A stretch of DNA of 64,000 nt from Paenirhizobium daejeonense. Lineage in GTDB: Bacteria; Pseudomonadota; Alphaproteobacteria; Rhizobiales; Rhizobiaceae. The stretch is taken from positions 434,001 to 498,000 of the forward strand of contig NZ_JACLAL010000004.1 in the NCBI RefSeq assembly GCF_014280875.1. Direction: 5' to 3'. This document shows positions 52,729 through 63,248 of this stretch, piece after piece (the first letter of the stretch is position 1; each line of letters begins with the position of its first letter). A program made the position numbers and the translations under genes. The notes under the pieces were generated by a model. It was given only the letters and a program-made list of their open reading frames with translations. It was not told where the DNA came from and searched no databases.

Positions 52729-54387
52729 ATGGCAGTGGGGCAGGTTTCGCCGTCAGATCGGCCGGGAAACGCACAGGCAGGCAGCCTGCGCGACCGGTTG
52801 CGTTTTGCCGGCCTGGACGACGGCTTCTGCGATCTTCTCCGCCAGCATCGCCATGTACTGGAACCCAGTCTCAAGCTGGGGCTTCGCGATCTTTTTCAGC
52901 GTCTTCAGACCTTTCCTGATGCCGCCCGCAATTTCTCCAGCGAGCGACAGTTCGACCGTCTGCACGACCTGCTTGCCTCCCATTGGGAAGTGCTCACCGA
53001 CGCGCGTTTCGATGCGCTTTATGCCGAGCGGGTCAAGGTACTGTCCGATACCGAGAGCCGCATGGGCCTCGATCCGCGCTGGCATGTTGCCGGCCATGGC
53101 GTTGTGCTGGAGCATCTGCTCGGCGCGGTAATGCAGGATCTGGCGGGCCGCAGCCTTCTTTCCACCGGTCGAAAGAAGAACCGCGAGATTGCCGATCTGG
53201 TCGGCGCCATCGTCCGGCTGGTGATGGTCGATGTCGAGATTGCCGTCTCGCTGCGGTTCAACGAGCTGCGCGTCAAGCATCACAAGGAACTCGCCGCACA
53301 GCGCGAAAAGGACCGCGCCGTCTTTGAGGAAATCTTCACGCCCGTTGTCGATGCCCTTGCCGAACGGGACCTGACGGTTCGCATTCCAGATGGCGTGCCT
53401 GAAATCCATGCCGCTCTTGCAGGCCGGATGAATGCGGCACTCGACCAGTTGCAGCAGGCCTTTCTCTCCTCCGAGGAAAAGGCCCGTCTTGCCGAAACCT
53501 CGACCTCGGCATTCACGGCTGCGGCGGAAGATTTTGCCGGCCGCGCCGGAAACCAGTCCGAGGGGCTGAAGGATGCGGCCGATATCCTCGATAAACTGAC
53601 GGCCGGGGTGCGCGAGAGCGCGGGAAAAACAAGGGCCGCGGAACAAAGTGTTGCAGCAACCCGCCAGTCGGTCGAGGCGAGCGGCAATGTCGTGGGGCAG
53701 GCGATTTCCGCCATGTCGGACATCGAGGCATCCGCAGAACAGATCGGCCATATCATCGGCGCCATCGACGAGATCGCTTTCCAGACAAATCTTCTGGCGC
53801 TCAATGCGGGGATCGAGGCAGCGCGCGCTGGCGATAGCGGTCGAGGCTTTGCCGTGGTCGCGCAGGAAGTGCGGGCGCTCGCCCAGCGATCGGCGGATGC
53901 CGCCCGGGAAATCAAGACCCTTGTCGCCACCACCAAGGCGCAGGTCGAGGCAGGCGTCGACATGGTCGCCCGCACCCAGGAAGCGATCGGTGGCATCGTC
54001 ACACAAGTCGGCGGTATCAATGATGCGGTCGCCGATATCGCGCGGGAGAGCGCCACCCAGGCGGCAGGGCTGGAAGCCGTTGCCGGTACGGTCGCAAACC
54101 TCGGTACGGAAGCAGCGGAAAACGCCGCACGCGCCCGTCAGTCGCACGAGGGCACCGACCGACTGCACACCGTCATCCTCGAACTCGGTCGCACCATCCG
54201 AGAATTTCATATCGAACGGCAGGGCAGGCCGCCGAAGGCGGCTCGCCCGGCGTTTGAGATTGCCGGCGCAGCAGCACCTGCGATCCATCCGGCAGAACAG
54301 CCGCAGCCGCTTTCAGTGGCTCACGACGATTTCGCATTCGATGACGATTTCGACTTCCATGTCGGGATCGCAGGGCTCGGAGGTTGA
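52729..54387 (+). CDS. icpA: Cytoplasmic methyl-accepting chemotaxis protein with globin-like sensor (IcpA-type)
   Basis: A 552-residue transducer without membrane segments. Residues ~20-180 resemble the globin-coupled sensor fold (for example [17 protein letters not shown] and [13 protein letters not shown]), and residues ~270-500 are the coiled-coil signalling domain with the conserved tip [20 protein letters not shown]. The position where HemAT proteins carry the heme-binding His seems to be Glu here (TESRMGL). No C-terminal CheR-docking pentapeptide is present. It heads the che operon as in Sinorhizobium, where the first gene is icpA. Signal is unknown. Confidence 0.9.
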   Translation: MAVGQVSPSDRPGNAQAGSLRDRLRFAGLDDGFCDLLRQHRHVLEPSLKLGLRDLFQRLQTFPDAARNFSSERQFDRLHDLLASHWEVLTDARFDALYAERVKVLSDTESRMGLDPRWHVAGHGVVLEHLLGAVMQDLAGRSLLSTGRKKNREIADLVGAIVRLVMVDVEIAVSLRFNELRVKHHKELAAQREKDRAVFEEIFTPVVDALAERDLTVRIPDGVPEIHAALAGRMNAALDQLQQAFLSSEEKARLAETSTSAFTAAAEDFAGRAGNQSEGLKDAADILDKLTAGVRESAGKTRAAEQSVAATRQSVEASGNVVGQAISAMSDIEASAEQIGHIIGAIDEIAFQTNLLALNAGIEAARAGDSGRGFAVVAQEVRALAQRSADAAREIKTLVATTKAQVEAGVDMVARTQEAIGGIVTQVGGINDAVADIARESATQAAGLEAVAGTVANLGTEAAENAARARQSHEGTDRLHTVILELGRTIREFHIERQGRPPKAARPAFEIAGAAAPAIHPAEQPQPLSVAHDDFAFDDDFDFHVGIAGLGG

Positions 54388-54523
54388 GGGGATTGTTTAC
54401 CACCTTCGGGTACACAAGGAATATCGGGCGGGCCATGCGACCTGAGGATCGGCGGAGGTACGGACCGCCGTGCAGCAGGCAGCGTTATGATGTCCAGGGG
54501 CTCGTAAGACAAGGAAAGAACTG

Positions 54524-54820
54524 ATGGCAAGCAAGAAAGGCGAACAGAAGAGTCTGAAACTGTCCGCAGTGCTGGACCTGAATGAGGCTTCGAACCTTCG
54601 GGAAAACCTCATGTCCCTGCGCGGCAGCGGACTGGCGGTCGACGCTTCGGGCGTCGAGCGTGTCGGCGCCCAGTGTGTGCAGATCCTCATGGCTGGTGCG
54701 AACGCATGGGAAACGGACAAGAAGCCCTTCTCTTTCGTGAAGGTCTCAGATGCCTTCACCAAGACACTTCAACTGATTGGCGTGAACATTGATCATCTGC
54801 TCGCTAAGGAGAGCCGGTAA
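54524..54820 (+). CDS. cheS: CheS, STAS-domain chemotaxis protein
   Basis: A 98-residue single-domain STAS protein (LKLSAVLDLNEASNLRENL; ASGVERVGAQCVQILMAGAN). In Sinorhizobium meliloti the second gene of the che operon encodes CheS, which binds CheA and speeds loss of phosphate from CheY1. Position and length match. Its stop overlaps the cheY1 start as TAATG, and an AAGGAGAGCC site within its end serves cheY1. Confidence 0.9.
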   Translation: MASKKGEQKSLKLSAVLDLNEASNLRENLMSLRGSGLAVDASGVERVGAQCVQILMAGANAWETDKKPFSFVKVSDAFTKTLQLIGVNIDHLLAKESR

Positions 54821-55185
54821 TGAAGAAAAAAGTACTCACAGTGGATGACTCCAGAACCATCCGTAACATGCTGCTGGTAACCCTCAACAATGCAGGCTTC
54901 GAAACCATTCAGGCCGAAGACGGCGTGGAAGGCCTCGAGGTTCTCGAGGAAGCCAACCCCGACGTCATCGTGACGGATATCAACATGCCGCGCCTCGATG
55001 GCTTTGGTTTCATCGAAGGTGTTCGCCGTAACGAAAAGTATCGCGCTGTTCCGATCCTGGTTCTCACCACGGAAAGCGATGCGGAGAAGAAGAACCGCGC
55101 TCGCCAGGCTGGCGCGACCGGCTGGATCGTCAAGCCTTTCGATCCGACCAAACTGATCGATGCCATCGAGCGTGTAACCGCCTAA
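54820..55185 (+). CDS. cheY1: Chemotaxis response regulator CheY1
   Basis: A 121-residue single receiver domain: acidic pair Asp9/Asp10 (LTVDDSRT), phosphorylation site Asp53 (VTDINMPRLDGF), TTESD for the switch Thr, and Lys in WIVKPF. In rhizobia with two CheY proteins, CheY1 acts as a phosphate sink while CheY2 controls the motor. It begins with a one-base overlap on cheS and is followed by cheA 16 bases later. Confidence 0.95.
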   Translation: MKKKVLTVDDSRTIRNMLLVTLNNAGFETIQAEDGVEGLEVLEEANPDVIVTDINMPRLDGFGFIEGVRRNEKYRAVPILVLTTESDAEKKNRARQAGATGWIVKPFDPTKLIDAIERVTA

Positions 55186-55201
55186 GCCGGGATTTTCTCC
55201 T

Positions 55202-57475
55202 ATGGATATGAACGAAATCAAAGAGATCTTTTTTCAGGAATGCGAAGAACAGCTCGCTGAACTGGAATCCGGTCTTCTGAAAATGAATGACGGTGATCGT
55301 GACCCGGAAACAGTCAACGCTGTGTTTCGCGCCGTTCACTCGATCAAGGGCGGCGCGGGTGCCTTCGGTCTGGATGACCTCGTGGCATTTGCGCATGTCT
55401 TTGAAACGACTCTTGATTGCGTTCGTTCCAACAAGCTGGAGCCCGGCCCGGAAGTTATGAAGGTCATGCTCAAGTCGGCCGACGTGTTGGCCGACTTGGT
55501 CAGCGCGTCCCGCGACGGGGGCGGCGTCGATGCTGCCCGCTCCAACGGATTGGTCAAGGAACTGGAAGCCCTTGCAAACGGCGAAGTGCCGGTTGCATCC
55601 GCTCCGGTGGCGGCAGCCCCGAAGCCTGCTGCCAAGGCTCCCGCAAAGGCAGCGGCGCCGGCTGCTCCCACCGACGATAGCGGCTTCCAACCGATCCCCT
55701 TCACCTTCGACGGTTTCGGCGAAGACGAAGAGCCGACGATCGAGGCCTCTACCTTCGACGTGACCTTCAAGCCGCGTCGCGAGCTTTATGCCAAGGGCAA
55801 TGAAGCCGCCCTGCTGTTGCGCGATCTCTCGCGGATCGGCGAGATGAGCATCCACTGCAACATGGAAGACCTGCCGTCACTCGACGACATGGATCCGGAA
55901 GCGGCTTATTTCACCTGGAAGATCCAGATCAAGACGGAGAAGGGCGAAGAAGGCATCCGCCAGGTCTTCGAATTCGCCGAATGGGATTGCGACCTCGAGG
56001 TCAAGTTGCACGAGACCGACACGGGCGCTGCCGCCGGTGAGGAACCGCCGATGGTTCCGGTTCCCTTCGATCTCTCCATCCTCGATGATGCCGACGAGGC
56101 GCATGAGGATACCGAGGAGCATCACGTCGATGCGACTGTTTCCGCAGCCGTCGCGGCAGCAGAAACCGCCAGCAACGTGATGAAGCTTGCGACCGACAGC
56201 GCTAAGGTCGAGAAGAAGGAAACCCCAGCGGCTGCCGCAGCCGCTGCCGCCGCTGCGCAGGGCAATGCCGCCGCAGGCCAGACCATCCGCGTCGATCTCG
56301 ATCGCGTCGACCGTCTGATCAACCTCGTCGGCGAGCTCGTCATCAACCAGGCGATGCTTTCCCAGAGCGTTATCGAGAACGACAACAACGGCGCCTCGTC
56401 CATCAACATGGGCCTCGAAGAGCTGCAGCAGCTCACCCGCGAGATCCAGGACTCGGTCATGGCGATCCGCGCGCAGCCGGTAAAGCCGGTATTCCAGCGA
56501 ATGTCGCGTATCGTTCGCGAAGTCGCGGACATGGTCGGCAAGACGATCCGTCTCGTCACCGAGGGTGAAAACACCGAAGTGGACAAGACGGTCATCGACA
56601 AGCTTGCCGAACCGTTGACCCACATGATCCGCAATGCCGTCGACCACGGTATCGAAACGCCCGAAAAGCGCGTGGCCGCCGGGAAGAATCCGGAAGGTAC
56701 GGTCAAGCTGACCGCCAAGCATCGCTCCGGCCGTATCGTCATCGAACTGGTCGATGACGGCGCCGGCATCAATCGCGAACGCGTCCGACAGAAGGCGATC
56801 GATAACGACCTGATCGCCGCCGATGCGAACCTGACAGATGAGGAAATCGACAACCTGATCTTCATGCCGGGCTTCTCCACGGCAGACAAGATTTCCGACA
56901 TCTCCGGCCGAGGTGTGGGCATGGACGTCGTGAAGCGCTCGATCCAGGCACTCGGCGGTCGTATCTCGATCAGCTCCAGGCCGGGACAGGGCTCGACCTT
57001 CACCATGAGCCTGCCGCTGACGCTTGCCGTTCTCGACGGCATGGTCGTGACCGTTGCCGGGCAGACGCTGGTCGTTCCGTTGACCGCAATTGTCGAAACA
57101 CTGCAGCCGGAAGCGCAGAACATTCACTCCTTTGGCGCAAACCAGCGGCTGATCTCCATCCGCAATTCGTTCTGCCCGCTGGTCGATGTCGGACGGATCC
57201 TGAACTTCCGTGCGACCCAGGCCAATCCGATCGAAGGTGTTGCTTTGCTGGTCGAATCCGAAGGCGGCGGTCAGCGCGCGCTCATGGTGGATGCCATTCA
57301 GGGACAGCGTCAGGTGGTCATCAAGAGCCTCGAGGCCAATTATACCCACGTCCCCGGCATCGCGGCTGCAACGATCTTGGGCGATGGACGCGTCGCGCTT
57401 ATCCTCGATGTCGATGCGGTGGTCGCGGCTTCGCGTGGCCAGTCGCTGAAACAGGAAATGTCGTTGGCGGTCTAA
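55202..57475 (+). CDS. cheA: Chemotaxis histidine kinase CheA
   Basis: A 757-residue kinase with the five-domain order. P1 carries His46 in VHSIKGGAGAFG. A variable P2 region (about 125-345) includes a long Ala/Pro/Lys-rich linker. P3 is the dimerisation domain, and P4 is the ATP-binding domain with the N box (LTHMIRNAVDHGIE), GVGMDVVK and GQGSTFTMSLPL. The CheW-like P5 ends the chain. It phosphorylates CheY1, CheY2 and CheB in response to receptors. Length and linkage are typical for alphaproteobacteria. Confidence 0.97.
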   Translation: MDMNEIKEIFFQECEEQLAELESGLLKMNDGDRDPETVNAVFRAVHSIKGGAGAFGLDDLVAFAHVFETTLDCVRSNKLEPGPEVMKVMLKSADVLADLVSASRDGGGVDAARSNGLVKELEALANGEVPVASAPVAAAPKPAAKAPAKAAAPAAPTDDSGFQPIPFTFDGFGEDEEPTIEASTFDVTFKPRRELYAKGNEAALLLRDLSRIGEMSIHCNMEDLPSLDDMDPEAAYFTWKIQIKTEKGEEGIRQVFEFAEWDCDLEVKLHETDTGAAAGEEPPMVPVPFDLSILDDADEAHEDTEEHHVDATVSAAVAAAETASNVMKLATDSAKVEKKETPAAAAAAAAAAQGNAAAGQTIRVDLDRVDRLINLVGELVINQAMLSQSVIENDNNGASSINMGLEELQQLTREIQDSVMAIRAQPVKPVFQRMSRIVREVADMVGKTIRLVTEGENTEVDKTVIDKLAEPLTHMIRNAVDHGIETPEKRVAAGKNPEGTVKLTAKHRSGRIVIELVDDGAGINRERVRQKAIDNDLIAADANLTDEEIDNLIFMPGFSTADKISDISGRGVGMDVVKRSIQALGGRISISSRPGQGSTFTMSLPLTLAVLDGMVVTVAGQTLVVPLTAIVETLQPEAQNIHSFGANQRLISIRNSFCPLVDVGRILNFRATQANPIEGVALLVESEGGGQRALMVDAIQGQRQVVIKSLEANYTHVPGIAAATILGDGRVALILDVDAVVAASRGQSLKQEMSLAV

Positions 57476-57514
57476 GGACGATAAAAAGGTTAGTATCAGT
57501 ATCAGGGTAGTGTC

Positions 57515-57982
57515 ATGTCGTATGCGGCAAAAAGCTTGGTTGAGGGGAATCGGGAGCTTATCGCCTTCCGGATCGGAGATCAGGAATTCTGCGTGAACAT
57601 CATGTCGGTTCGCGAAATTCGTGGCTGGACGCCTGTGACCCCGCTACCCCATACTCCGTCCTACATGATGGGCGTCATCAACCTTCGTGGTGCCGTCCTG
57701 CCGATTATCGATCTCTCGAGCCGACTTGGCATGAAGCCCGCAGAGCCGACGGCCCGCCATGTGATCATCGTTGCCCAGGTGCATTCAAAGGTGGTCGGAC
57801 TTCTGGTCGATGCCGTCTCCGATATCCTGACCGTCACCGACGACCAGATCCAGCCGACGCCGGAAGTCTCTTCCGACCTCGAAAAGCAATATGCCCGTGG
57901 CATCCTGTCAATCGACAAGCGCATGATCTGCCTGGTCGAACTCGGTGCCCTCATCGTTGAAACTGAAAGCGAGGCCGCATGA
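57515..57982 (+). CDS. cheW: Chemotaxis adaptor CheW
   Basis: A 155-residue CheW with FRIGDQEFCVNIMSVREI at the start, the receptor/kinase-binding segment MMGVINLRGAVLPIIDLSSRLG and VGLLVDAVSDILTV. It couples receptors to CheA. It lies between cheA and cheR; its stop shares ATGA with the cheR start. The A. fabrum operon, as I recall it, lacks cheW, so this gene order is more like Rhizobium or Sinorhizobium. Confidence 0.97.
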   Translation: MSYAAKSLVEGNRELIAFRIGDQEFCVNIMSVREIRGWTPVTPLPHTPSYMMGVINLRGAVLPIIDLSSRLGMKPAEPTARHVIIVAQVHSKVVGLLVDAVSDILTVTDDQIQPTPEVSSDLEKQYARGILSIDKRMICLVELGALIVETESEAA

Positions 57983-58884
57983 CGGTTGCCATCGGTTCTG
58001 CCTCCCGTCTCTCGGATGACGAGGTACTCGCCAGCGGCGAATACCCGTTGACCAGGCGAGATCTGAACGAGATTGCCGCGATGATCTATTCGGATGCCGG
58101 GATATCGCTTAACGATTCCAAGGCGTCACTTGTCTATTCGCGTTTGTCGAAGCATATCCGCAATCTCGGCCTTTCGGGGTTCCGGGCCTACTGCAATCTA
58201 GTGGCGTCGCCGGAAGGTGCCGCCGAGCGTCGTGAGATGCTGTCGCATCTGACGACGAATTTCACGCGTTTCTTCCGCGAAAACCATCACTTCGATCATC
58301 TGCGAACGGATGTCCTGCCCGAACTGATTAATCGCGCCAAGGCTGGCGGTAGGGTCCGCATCTGGTCGGCGGCCTGTTCCGACGGGCAGGAGCCCTACTC
58401 GATCGCGCTGACGGTACTGTCACTGCTACCCAATGCGGCGGATTACGATTTCAAGATTCTTGCGACTGACATCGATCCCAAGATACTGGCGCTCGCCAAG
58501 GCTGGTTCCTATGATGAAACTGCTCTGGAAACGGTGAGCCCGGCCATGCGCAAGCAGTGGTTCCGTGAGGTCGACATCAACGGCCGTCGCAAGTTCCAGA
58601 TTGATGACCGGGTCAAGCGCCTGATTACGTTCAACGAACTGAACCTAATGTCGCAATGGCCGTTCAAGGGTCAGTTCGATGTGATCTTCTGCCGTAACGT
58701 GGTGATCTATTTCGACGAGCCCACCCAGATGCGTATCTGGACCCGCTTCGCCGGCCTGCTGCCGGAAGGCGGACACCTCTATATCGGTCATTCCGAGCGG
58801 GTATCCGGAGAGGCGAAGAACAACTTCGATAATATTGGCATCACAACCTATCGCTACACAGGCAAGGCTGGAGGGCGAAAATAA
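57979..58884 (+). CDS. cheR: Chemotaxis protein methyltransferase CheR
   Basis: A 301-residue SAM-dependent methyltransferase that methylates receptor glutamates. It has the N-terminal helical domain, the SAM-binding motif region [27 protein letters not shown] and [14 protein letters not shown]. It overlaps cheW by four bases (ATGA) and cheB by one base (TAATG). Since the operon's own IcpA lacks a docking pentapeptide, CheR must bind receptors through the signalling domain or use other receptors. Confidence 0.97.
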   Translation: MTVAIGSASRLSDDEVLASGEYPLTRRDLNEIAAMIYSDAGISLNDSKASLVYSRLSKHIRNLGLSGFRAYCNLVASPEGAAERREMLSHLTTNFTRFFRENHHFDHLRTDVLPELINRAKAGGRVRIWSAACSDGQEPYSIALTVLSLLPNAADYDFKILATDIDPKILALAKAGSYDETALETVSPAMRKQWFREVDINGRRKFQIDDRVKRLITFNELNLMSQWPFKGQFDVIFCRNVVIYFDEPTQMRIWTRFAGLLPEGGHLYIGHSERVSGEAKNNFDNIGITTYRYTGKAGGRK

Positions 58885-59933
58885 TGGGCAATCCGGCAAG
58901 GGTCCTCGTAGTCGATGATAGCCCGACCATGCGTGGTCTGATTACCGCCGTCCTGAATTCCGATCCGGAAGTCAATGTCGTGGGTCAGGCGGGTGACGCC
59001 ATGGAGGCGCGTGCTGCCATCAAGCAGCTCAATCCTGATGTCGTTACGCTCGATATCGAGATGCCGAACATGAACGGCCTCGAATTCCTCGACAAGATCA
59101 TGAAGCTCCGGCCTATGCCGGTCATCATGGTCTCGACGATGACGCATCGCGGTGCCGAGGCGACGCTAGCTGCGCTTGAGATCGGCGCTTTCGATTGTGT
59201 CGGCAAGCCCGGCCCAGGCGAACCCCGCCCTTTCGGCGATCTCGCTGACAAGGTGAAGGCTGCGGCTCGTTCCGGCCTTCATCGTGCTCACGGCGGCGCG
59301 GCTGCCGCGCCGGCTGCCGCAAGCCCCGCAACCGATTTCCGCGTGGGACGCAAAATCGTGGCGATCGGCTCTTCGACCGGCGGTGTCGAGGCGCTTATCA
59401 CCGTGCTTCAGAAGTTTCCGCGCAATTGCCCGCCGACGGTCATCACCCAGCACATGCCGCCGACATTTACGAAAAGTTTTGCTGAACGCCTTAATCGTCT
59501 CTGCGCGCCCGTAGTGGAGGAGGCGACGGATGGGGCAAGACTGGAAATCGGAAAGATCTATCTGGCGCCGGGCGGCGACCGCCATCTGCAGGTGGTCAAC
59601 GCCTCGGCCCCGAGTTGCCGGCTGCTCGAACGTCCGCCGGTCAATGGACATCGCCCGTCTGTCGACGTGCTCTTTGATTCGGTTGCCGAGCTGGCGGGCC
59701 GAAATGCGGTCGGGGTCATCCTGACCGGGATGGGGCGCGACGGCGCTTCCGGTCTGCTGAAGATGCGCCACGCCGGTGCGCGCACGCTCGGCCAGAACGA
59801 GAAGACCTGCGTGGTCTACGGGATGCCCCGCGTCGCCCATGAGTTGGGTGCCGTCGAACAGCAATTGCCCCTTGGTTCCATTGGGGAGGAAATCCTCAAA
59901 CTAACTGCCGCTCGAAAAGAAGGTATCGAATAA
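58884..59933 (+). CDS. cheB: Chemotaxis response regulator methylesterase CheB
   Basis: A 349-residue two-domain protein. The receiver domain has Asp11/Asp12 and phosphorylation site Asp57 ([12 protein letters not shown]). An Ala-rich linker (about 135-150) leads to the methylesterase with catalytic Ser in [11 protein letters not shown], His in TQHMPP and Asp in GMGRDGASG. It removes methyl groups from receptors when phosphorylated by CheA. It overlaps cheR and cheY2 by one base each (TAATG). Confidence 0.97.
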   Translation: MGNPARVLVVDDSPTMRGLITAVLNSDPEVNVVGQAGDAMEARAAIKQLNPDVVTLDIEMPNMNGLEFLDKIMKLRPMPVIMVSTMTHRGAEATLAALEIGAFDCVGKPGPGEPRPFGDLADKVKAAARSGLHRAHGGAAAAPAAASPATDFRVGRKIVAIGSSTGGVEALITVLQKFPRNCPPTVITQHMPPTFTKSFAERLNRLCAPVVEEATDGARLEIGKIYLAPGGDRHLQVVNASAPSCRLLERPPVNGHRPSVDVLFDSVAELAGRNAVGVILTGMGRDGASGLLKMRHAGARTLGQNEKTCVVYGMPRVAHELGAVEQQLPLGSIGEEILKLTAARKEGIE

Positions 59934-60322
59934 TGTCTCTAGCCGAAAAGATAAAAGTGCTGATCGTTGACGATCAGGTGACCAGTCGTCTGCTGCTCAG
60001 CGATGCACTCACCCAGCTTGGTTTCAAGCAGATCACCGCAGCCGGCGATGGCGAGCAGGGCATGAAGATCATGGAGCAACAGCCCCATCATCTCGTCATC
60101 TCCGACTTCAACATGCCGAAGATGGATGGTCTGAACTTCCTCCAGGCTGTTCGCACGAACCCGACCACCAAGAAGGCAGCCTTTATCATTCTGACCGCGC
60201 AGGGCGACCGCGCTCTCGTTCAGAAGGCTGCGCAGCTCGGTGCAAACAACGTGCTCGCCAAGCCGTTCACCATCGAGAAGATGAAAGCCGCGATCGAAGC
60301 GGTGTTCGGAGCGTTGAAATGA
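59933..60322 (+). CDS. cheY2: Chemotaxis response regulator CheY2
   Basis: A 129-residue receiver domain with Asp13/Asp14 ([10 protein letters not shown]), Asp58 ([13 protein letters not shown]), TAQGD with the switch Thr and Lys in LAKPFT. In rhizobia CheY2 is the main regulator that binds the flagellar motor and slows it. It overlaps cheB by one base and cheD by four (ATGA), so its translation is tied to both. Confidence 0.96.
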   Translation: MSLAEKIKVLIVDDQVTSRLLLSDALTQLGFKQITAAGDGEQGMKIMEQQPHHLVISDFNMPKMDGLNFLQAVRTNPTTKKAAFIILTAQGDRALVQKAAQLGANNVLAKPFTIEKMKAAIEAVFGALK

Positions 60323-60873
60323 TCGACGATAGTGCAGGCAAGCGCGTGCATATTATTCAGGGCGAATACAAGGTCATCAATGACCCCAATGTCGTCCTGA
60401 CGACCATTCTTGGGTCGTGCGTCGCTGCCTGCATGCGCGATCCCGTGGCCGGCGTGGGAGGAATGAATCATTTCCTGCTGCCGGGCTCGGCCACCCCGGG
60501 AGCCGGGGGCGGAGACGCTACACGATATGGCGTCCATCTCATGGAACTCTTGATCAATGGTCTTTTGAAGCAGGGCGCGCGACGTGACCGGCTCGAAGCC
60601 AAGATCTTCGGCGGGGCCAAAACCATCGCCACATTCTCCAACGTTGGCGAACAGAACGCTGCATTCGCGATGCAGTTTCTGAGAGATGAAGGAATAAAGG
60701 TGGTCGGCTCGTCGACGGGCGGAGAGCACGGTCGCAAACTGGAATACTGGCCGGTCAGCGGTCGCGCACGGCAGTATCCCCTCACGGGTGCAGAAACGCA
60801 GAAGACGGTGGCTCTCGAGCAGCGACCCATTCCCGCTTCGAAGCCGGTGGAAAGCTCAATCGAATTTTTCTAA
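60319..60873 (+). CDS. cheD: Chemoreceptor glutamine deamidase CheD
   Basis: A 184-residue CheD that deamidates glutamines in receptors. The catalytic pair is visible: Cys34 in ILGSCVAAC and His51 in GMNHFLLPG, and the conserved AKIFGGAKT segment follows. The C-terminal ~40 residues are polar and more variable. It overlaps cheY2 by four bases. cheT follows after 14 bases. Confidence 0.96.
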   Translation: MIDDSAGKRVHIIQGEYKVINDPNVVLTTILGSCVAACMRDPVAGVGGMNHFLLPGSATPGAGGGDATRYGVHLMELLINGLLKQGARRDRLEAKIFGGAKTIATFSNVGEQNAAFAMQFLRDEGIKVVGSSTGGEHGRKLEYWPVSGRARQYPLTGAETQKTVALEQRPIPASKPVESSIEFF

Positions 60874-60887
60874 GTACTGGAAACCGG

Positions 60888-61274
60888 ATGCTAAACGAAG
60901 ACAAAGCGGATATCGCGACCGAAGAAGCCTTGCCCGAGATCCTGATGAGGGTCGTTTCGGAACTCCACGACGTCGCCTATCTGATCGAGCGCATAGAGCC
61001 CCAGTTGCTGGAGCTCGGCGGGGAGAAGGTTCTCGAATCGCCCAATAGTCTCAAGGTACTGCAGGGCATCGACCTCGTGGTCCAGAAGACGCGGGGGCTT
61101 GCGGAATTCATCGACACCATTACCGGCTCCATCCCGGCCGACTGGATGGTCGATATGAGCACCGCATTGAGCCTGGTCAAACTTGCCGACATGCAGAAGG
61201 CGCTCGGTGCCGGAATGCGCCACGGTCATTCCCAGCCGCTCAGCAAGGCTGCGGGGGATTTCGACTTCTTCTAA
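60888..61274 (+). CDS. cheT: CheT-like protein of the rhizobial che operon
   Basis: A 128-residue helical protein (LMRVVSELHDVAYLIERIEP; QGIDLVVQKTRGLAEFIDT) ending in the segment GDFDFF. It matches the CheT position at the end of rhizobial che operons. CheT contributes to chemotaxis in Sinorhizobium, but its mechanism is not settled; the helical form and the aromatic tail recall small CheZ-like phosphatases, which is a guess. fliF follows 156 bases later with no clear terminator, so read-through is likely. Confidence 0.82.
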   Translation: MLNEDKADIATEEALPEILMRVVSELHDVAYLIERIEPQLLELGGEKVLESPNSLKVLQGIDLVVQKTRGLAEFIDTITGSIPADWMVDMSTALSLVKLADMQKALGAGMRHGHSQPLSKAAGDFDFF

Positions 61275-61430
61275 TTCCGTTTTGATTCGATCGTCCCGCT
61301 GATGCGGGGCGGTCGCCGAAGACAGTGCTTGCGTTTCTTCAAGCAACGAAACGTTCGCACAAGTTTCGGTTTCTATGGTCGCACCAAGGCAAAAGCCCGC
61401 AAACCCTTCTTGTTGATGGTGCGAGACAGA

Positions 61431-63110
61431 ATGAATCTGTTAAATCAATTACTTCAGATGTTTAAGAATCTGGCGTCGCTGGGGCAAACCAGGCTTCTGG
61501 CAATAGCTGGCGTCGCCATCGTTTCCGTCGCGCTCATCATTTCGGCAGCAATTTTCGTCAATAAACCTGCCTACGAGACCCTTTATGTCGGGTTGGAGCC
61601 AACGGATCTCAATCAGGTCAGTATTGCACTCGCTGAATCTGGCATCGATTTCGAGACCGGCACGGATGGCAAAAGCGTAAGGGTTCCGGCCGGCATGACC
61701 AGCAGGGCTCGTTTGCTGCTCGCCGAACGCGGCCTGCCGAACAGCGCCAATGCCGGCTACGAACTGTTTGACAACGTTGGTTCGCTCGGCCTGACCTCCT
61801 TCATGCAGGAAGTGACCCGGGTTCGCGCTCTTGAAGGCGAAATCGCCAGGACCATCCAACAGATCAACGGTATTGCCGCGGCTCGCGTTCACATCGTTTT
61901 GCCGGATGTCGGCAATTTCCGCCGCGGTGAACAGAAACCGACGGCTTCCGTCATGATTCGAGCGGGTAGTGAAACCGGACGGAAGGCTGCTTCTTCCATT
62001 CGTCACATGGTTGCGTCTGCGGTCCCCGGCCTCGATGTCGAGGACGTTACCATTCTGGATTCCACCGGCCAGCTTCTCGCCTCCGGCGATGAAAGCGGCG
62101 GACCGGCCAATCGTTCGCTCGGTGTCGTGCAGTCCGTACAGCAGGAAATCGAATCCAACATCGACAAGGCCCTTGCCCCCTTCCTGGGCATGGACAACTT
62201 CCGCTCCAGCGTTACCGCTCAGCTCAATACCGATACCCAGCAGATCCAGGAAACTGTCTATGATCCGGAATCGCGCGTCGAGCGTTCGGTTCGGGTCACG
62301 AAGGAAGCCCAGAAATCGCAGTCGCGTGCACAGGATTCCGCTGCGACCGTCGAGCAGAACGTTCCCCAGAGTGCACCCCAGGGCGGCGCAGGCGGTCCGG
62401 AATCGTCCGACGAAGCGAACAAGAAGGAAGAGCAGACCAACTACGAGATCAACAGCAAGACCATCGCGACCGTAAAGAACAGCTACACGGTCGAGAAACT
62501 CTCCGTTGCCGTCGTGGTCAACAAGGGGCGTATCGCCAAGATGGTCGGCGAACCCGTGGACCAGGCCAAGATTGACGCCTATCTTGCCGAGATGCAGAAG
62601 ATCGTTTCCTCTGCCGCGGGCCTCAATAACGACCGTGGGGACGTCGTGACGCTGACGGCGATGGACTTCCTCGAAAACCAGTTGCTCGAAGAGGCCGCTG
62701 CCGGCCCGGGCGTCATGGATATGTTGAGCCGAAATCTCGGGGGCATCATCAACTCGCTCGCCTTCGTTGCAGTCGCCTTCCTGATCGTCTGGATGGGCAT
62801 CCGTCCGATGGTTCGCACGGCAAACGGCGGGGCTGCTATCGCAGGCGGCTCGGAGCAGGCAGCCGGGCTCGAGCTGCCCGACTTCTCCCCCGCTTTGGGC
62901 GGCACAGGCGGTGCTCTCATGGATGGCTTTGGTTCGGATTTCGGTTTCGATTCCACCGACGATCTGCTTACCATGGAAGAAGATCCGAATGGCGGCTTCA
63001 ACCGTCGCGTCAAGGAAGGTCCGGAGCGGCGCCTCTCGCGCATGGTGGAGATCAGCGAAGAACGCGCCGCCAAGATCCTTCGCAAGTGGGCCGTGGACAA
63101 GGCCGCTTAA
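61431..63110 (+). CDS. fliF: Flagellar MS-ring protein FliF
   Basis: A 559-residue MS-ring protein. It has membrane helix 1 near residues 22-44 (LAIAGVAIVSVALIISAAIFV region), the ring-building motifs (YVGLEPTDLNQV; RVHIVLPDVGNF), a long periplasmic part, helix 2 near 440-462 and a charged cytoplasmic tail that binds FliG (ERAAKILRKW). The start at 61431 gives the family-typical N-terminus; the frame opens at 61302, but that extension is arginine-rich and unlike FliF. It follows cheT and ends in a strong terminator. It begins the flagellar genes of this cluster. Confidence 0.96.
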   Translation: MNLLNQLLQMFKNLASLGQTRLLAIAGVAIVSVALIISAAIFVNKPAYETLYVGLEPTDLNQVSIALAESGIDFETGTDGKSVRVPAGMTSRARLLLAERGLPNSANAGYELFDNVGSLGLTSFMQEVTRVRALEGEIARTIQQINGIAAARVHIVLPDVGNFRRGEQKPTASVMIRAGSETGRKAASSIRHMVASAVPGLDVEDVTILDSTGQLLASGDESGGPANRSLGVVQSVQQEIESNIDKALAPFLGMDNFRSSVTAQLNTDTQQIQETVYDPESRVERSVRVTKEAQKSQSRAQDSAATVEQNVPQSAPQGGAGGPESSDEANKKEEQTNYEINSKTIATVKNSYTVEKLSVAVVVNKGRIAKMVGEPVDQAKIDAYLAEMQKIVSSAAGLNNDRGDVVTLTAMDFLENQLLEEAAAGPGVMDMLSRNLGGIINSLAFVAVAFLIVWMGIRPMVRTANGGAAIAGGSEQAAGLELPDFSPALGGTGGALMDGFGSDFGFDSTDDLLTMEEDPNGGFNRRVKEGPERRLSRMVEISEERAAKILRKWAVDKAA

Positions 63111-63133
63111 CATCAAAGATGAGTTCAATCGAA

Positions 63134-63164
63134 AAAAACGCGCCGGTCTCTCCGGCGCGTTTTT
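63134..63164 (+). terminator. Rho-independent terminator of fliF
   Basis: AAAAA plus CGCGCCGG, loop TCTCT, CCGGCGCG plus TTTTT: an eight-base GC stem extended by A-T pairs and ending in a T-run. The A-run on the other side would let it work in both directions. Confidence 0.92.
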
Positions 63165-63248
63165 CATTGGGGTCTTCTTCGGGCGGTTCTATCGTGGTGT
63201 CTCGCGCCGTGCACGGCCTGCATGAGGCAGCCATTCGGGAAGTTGGGG

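Noticed and set aside
55877..57349. 490-codon antisense frame over cheA
   Set aside because: cheA is certain; the antisense frame lacks any recognisable domain.
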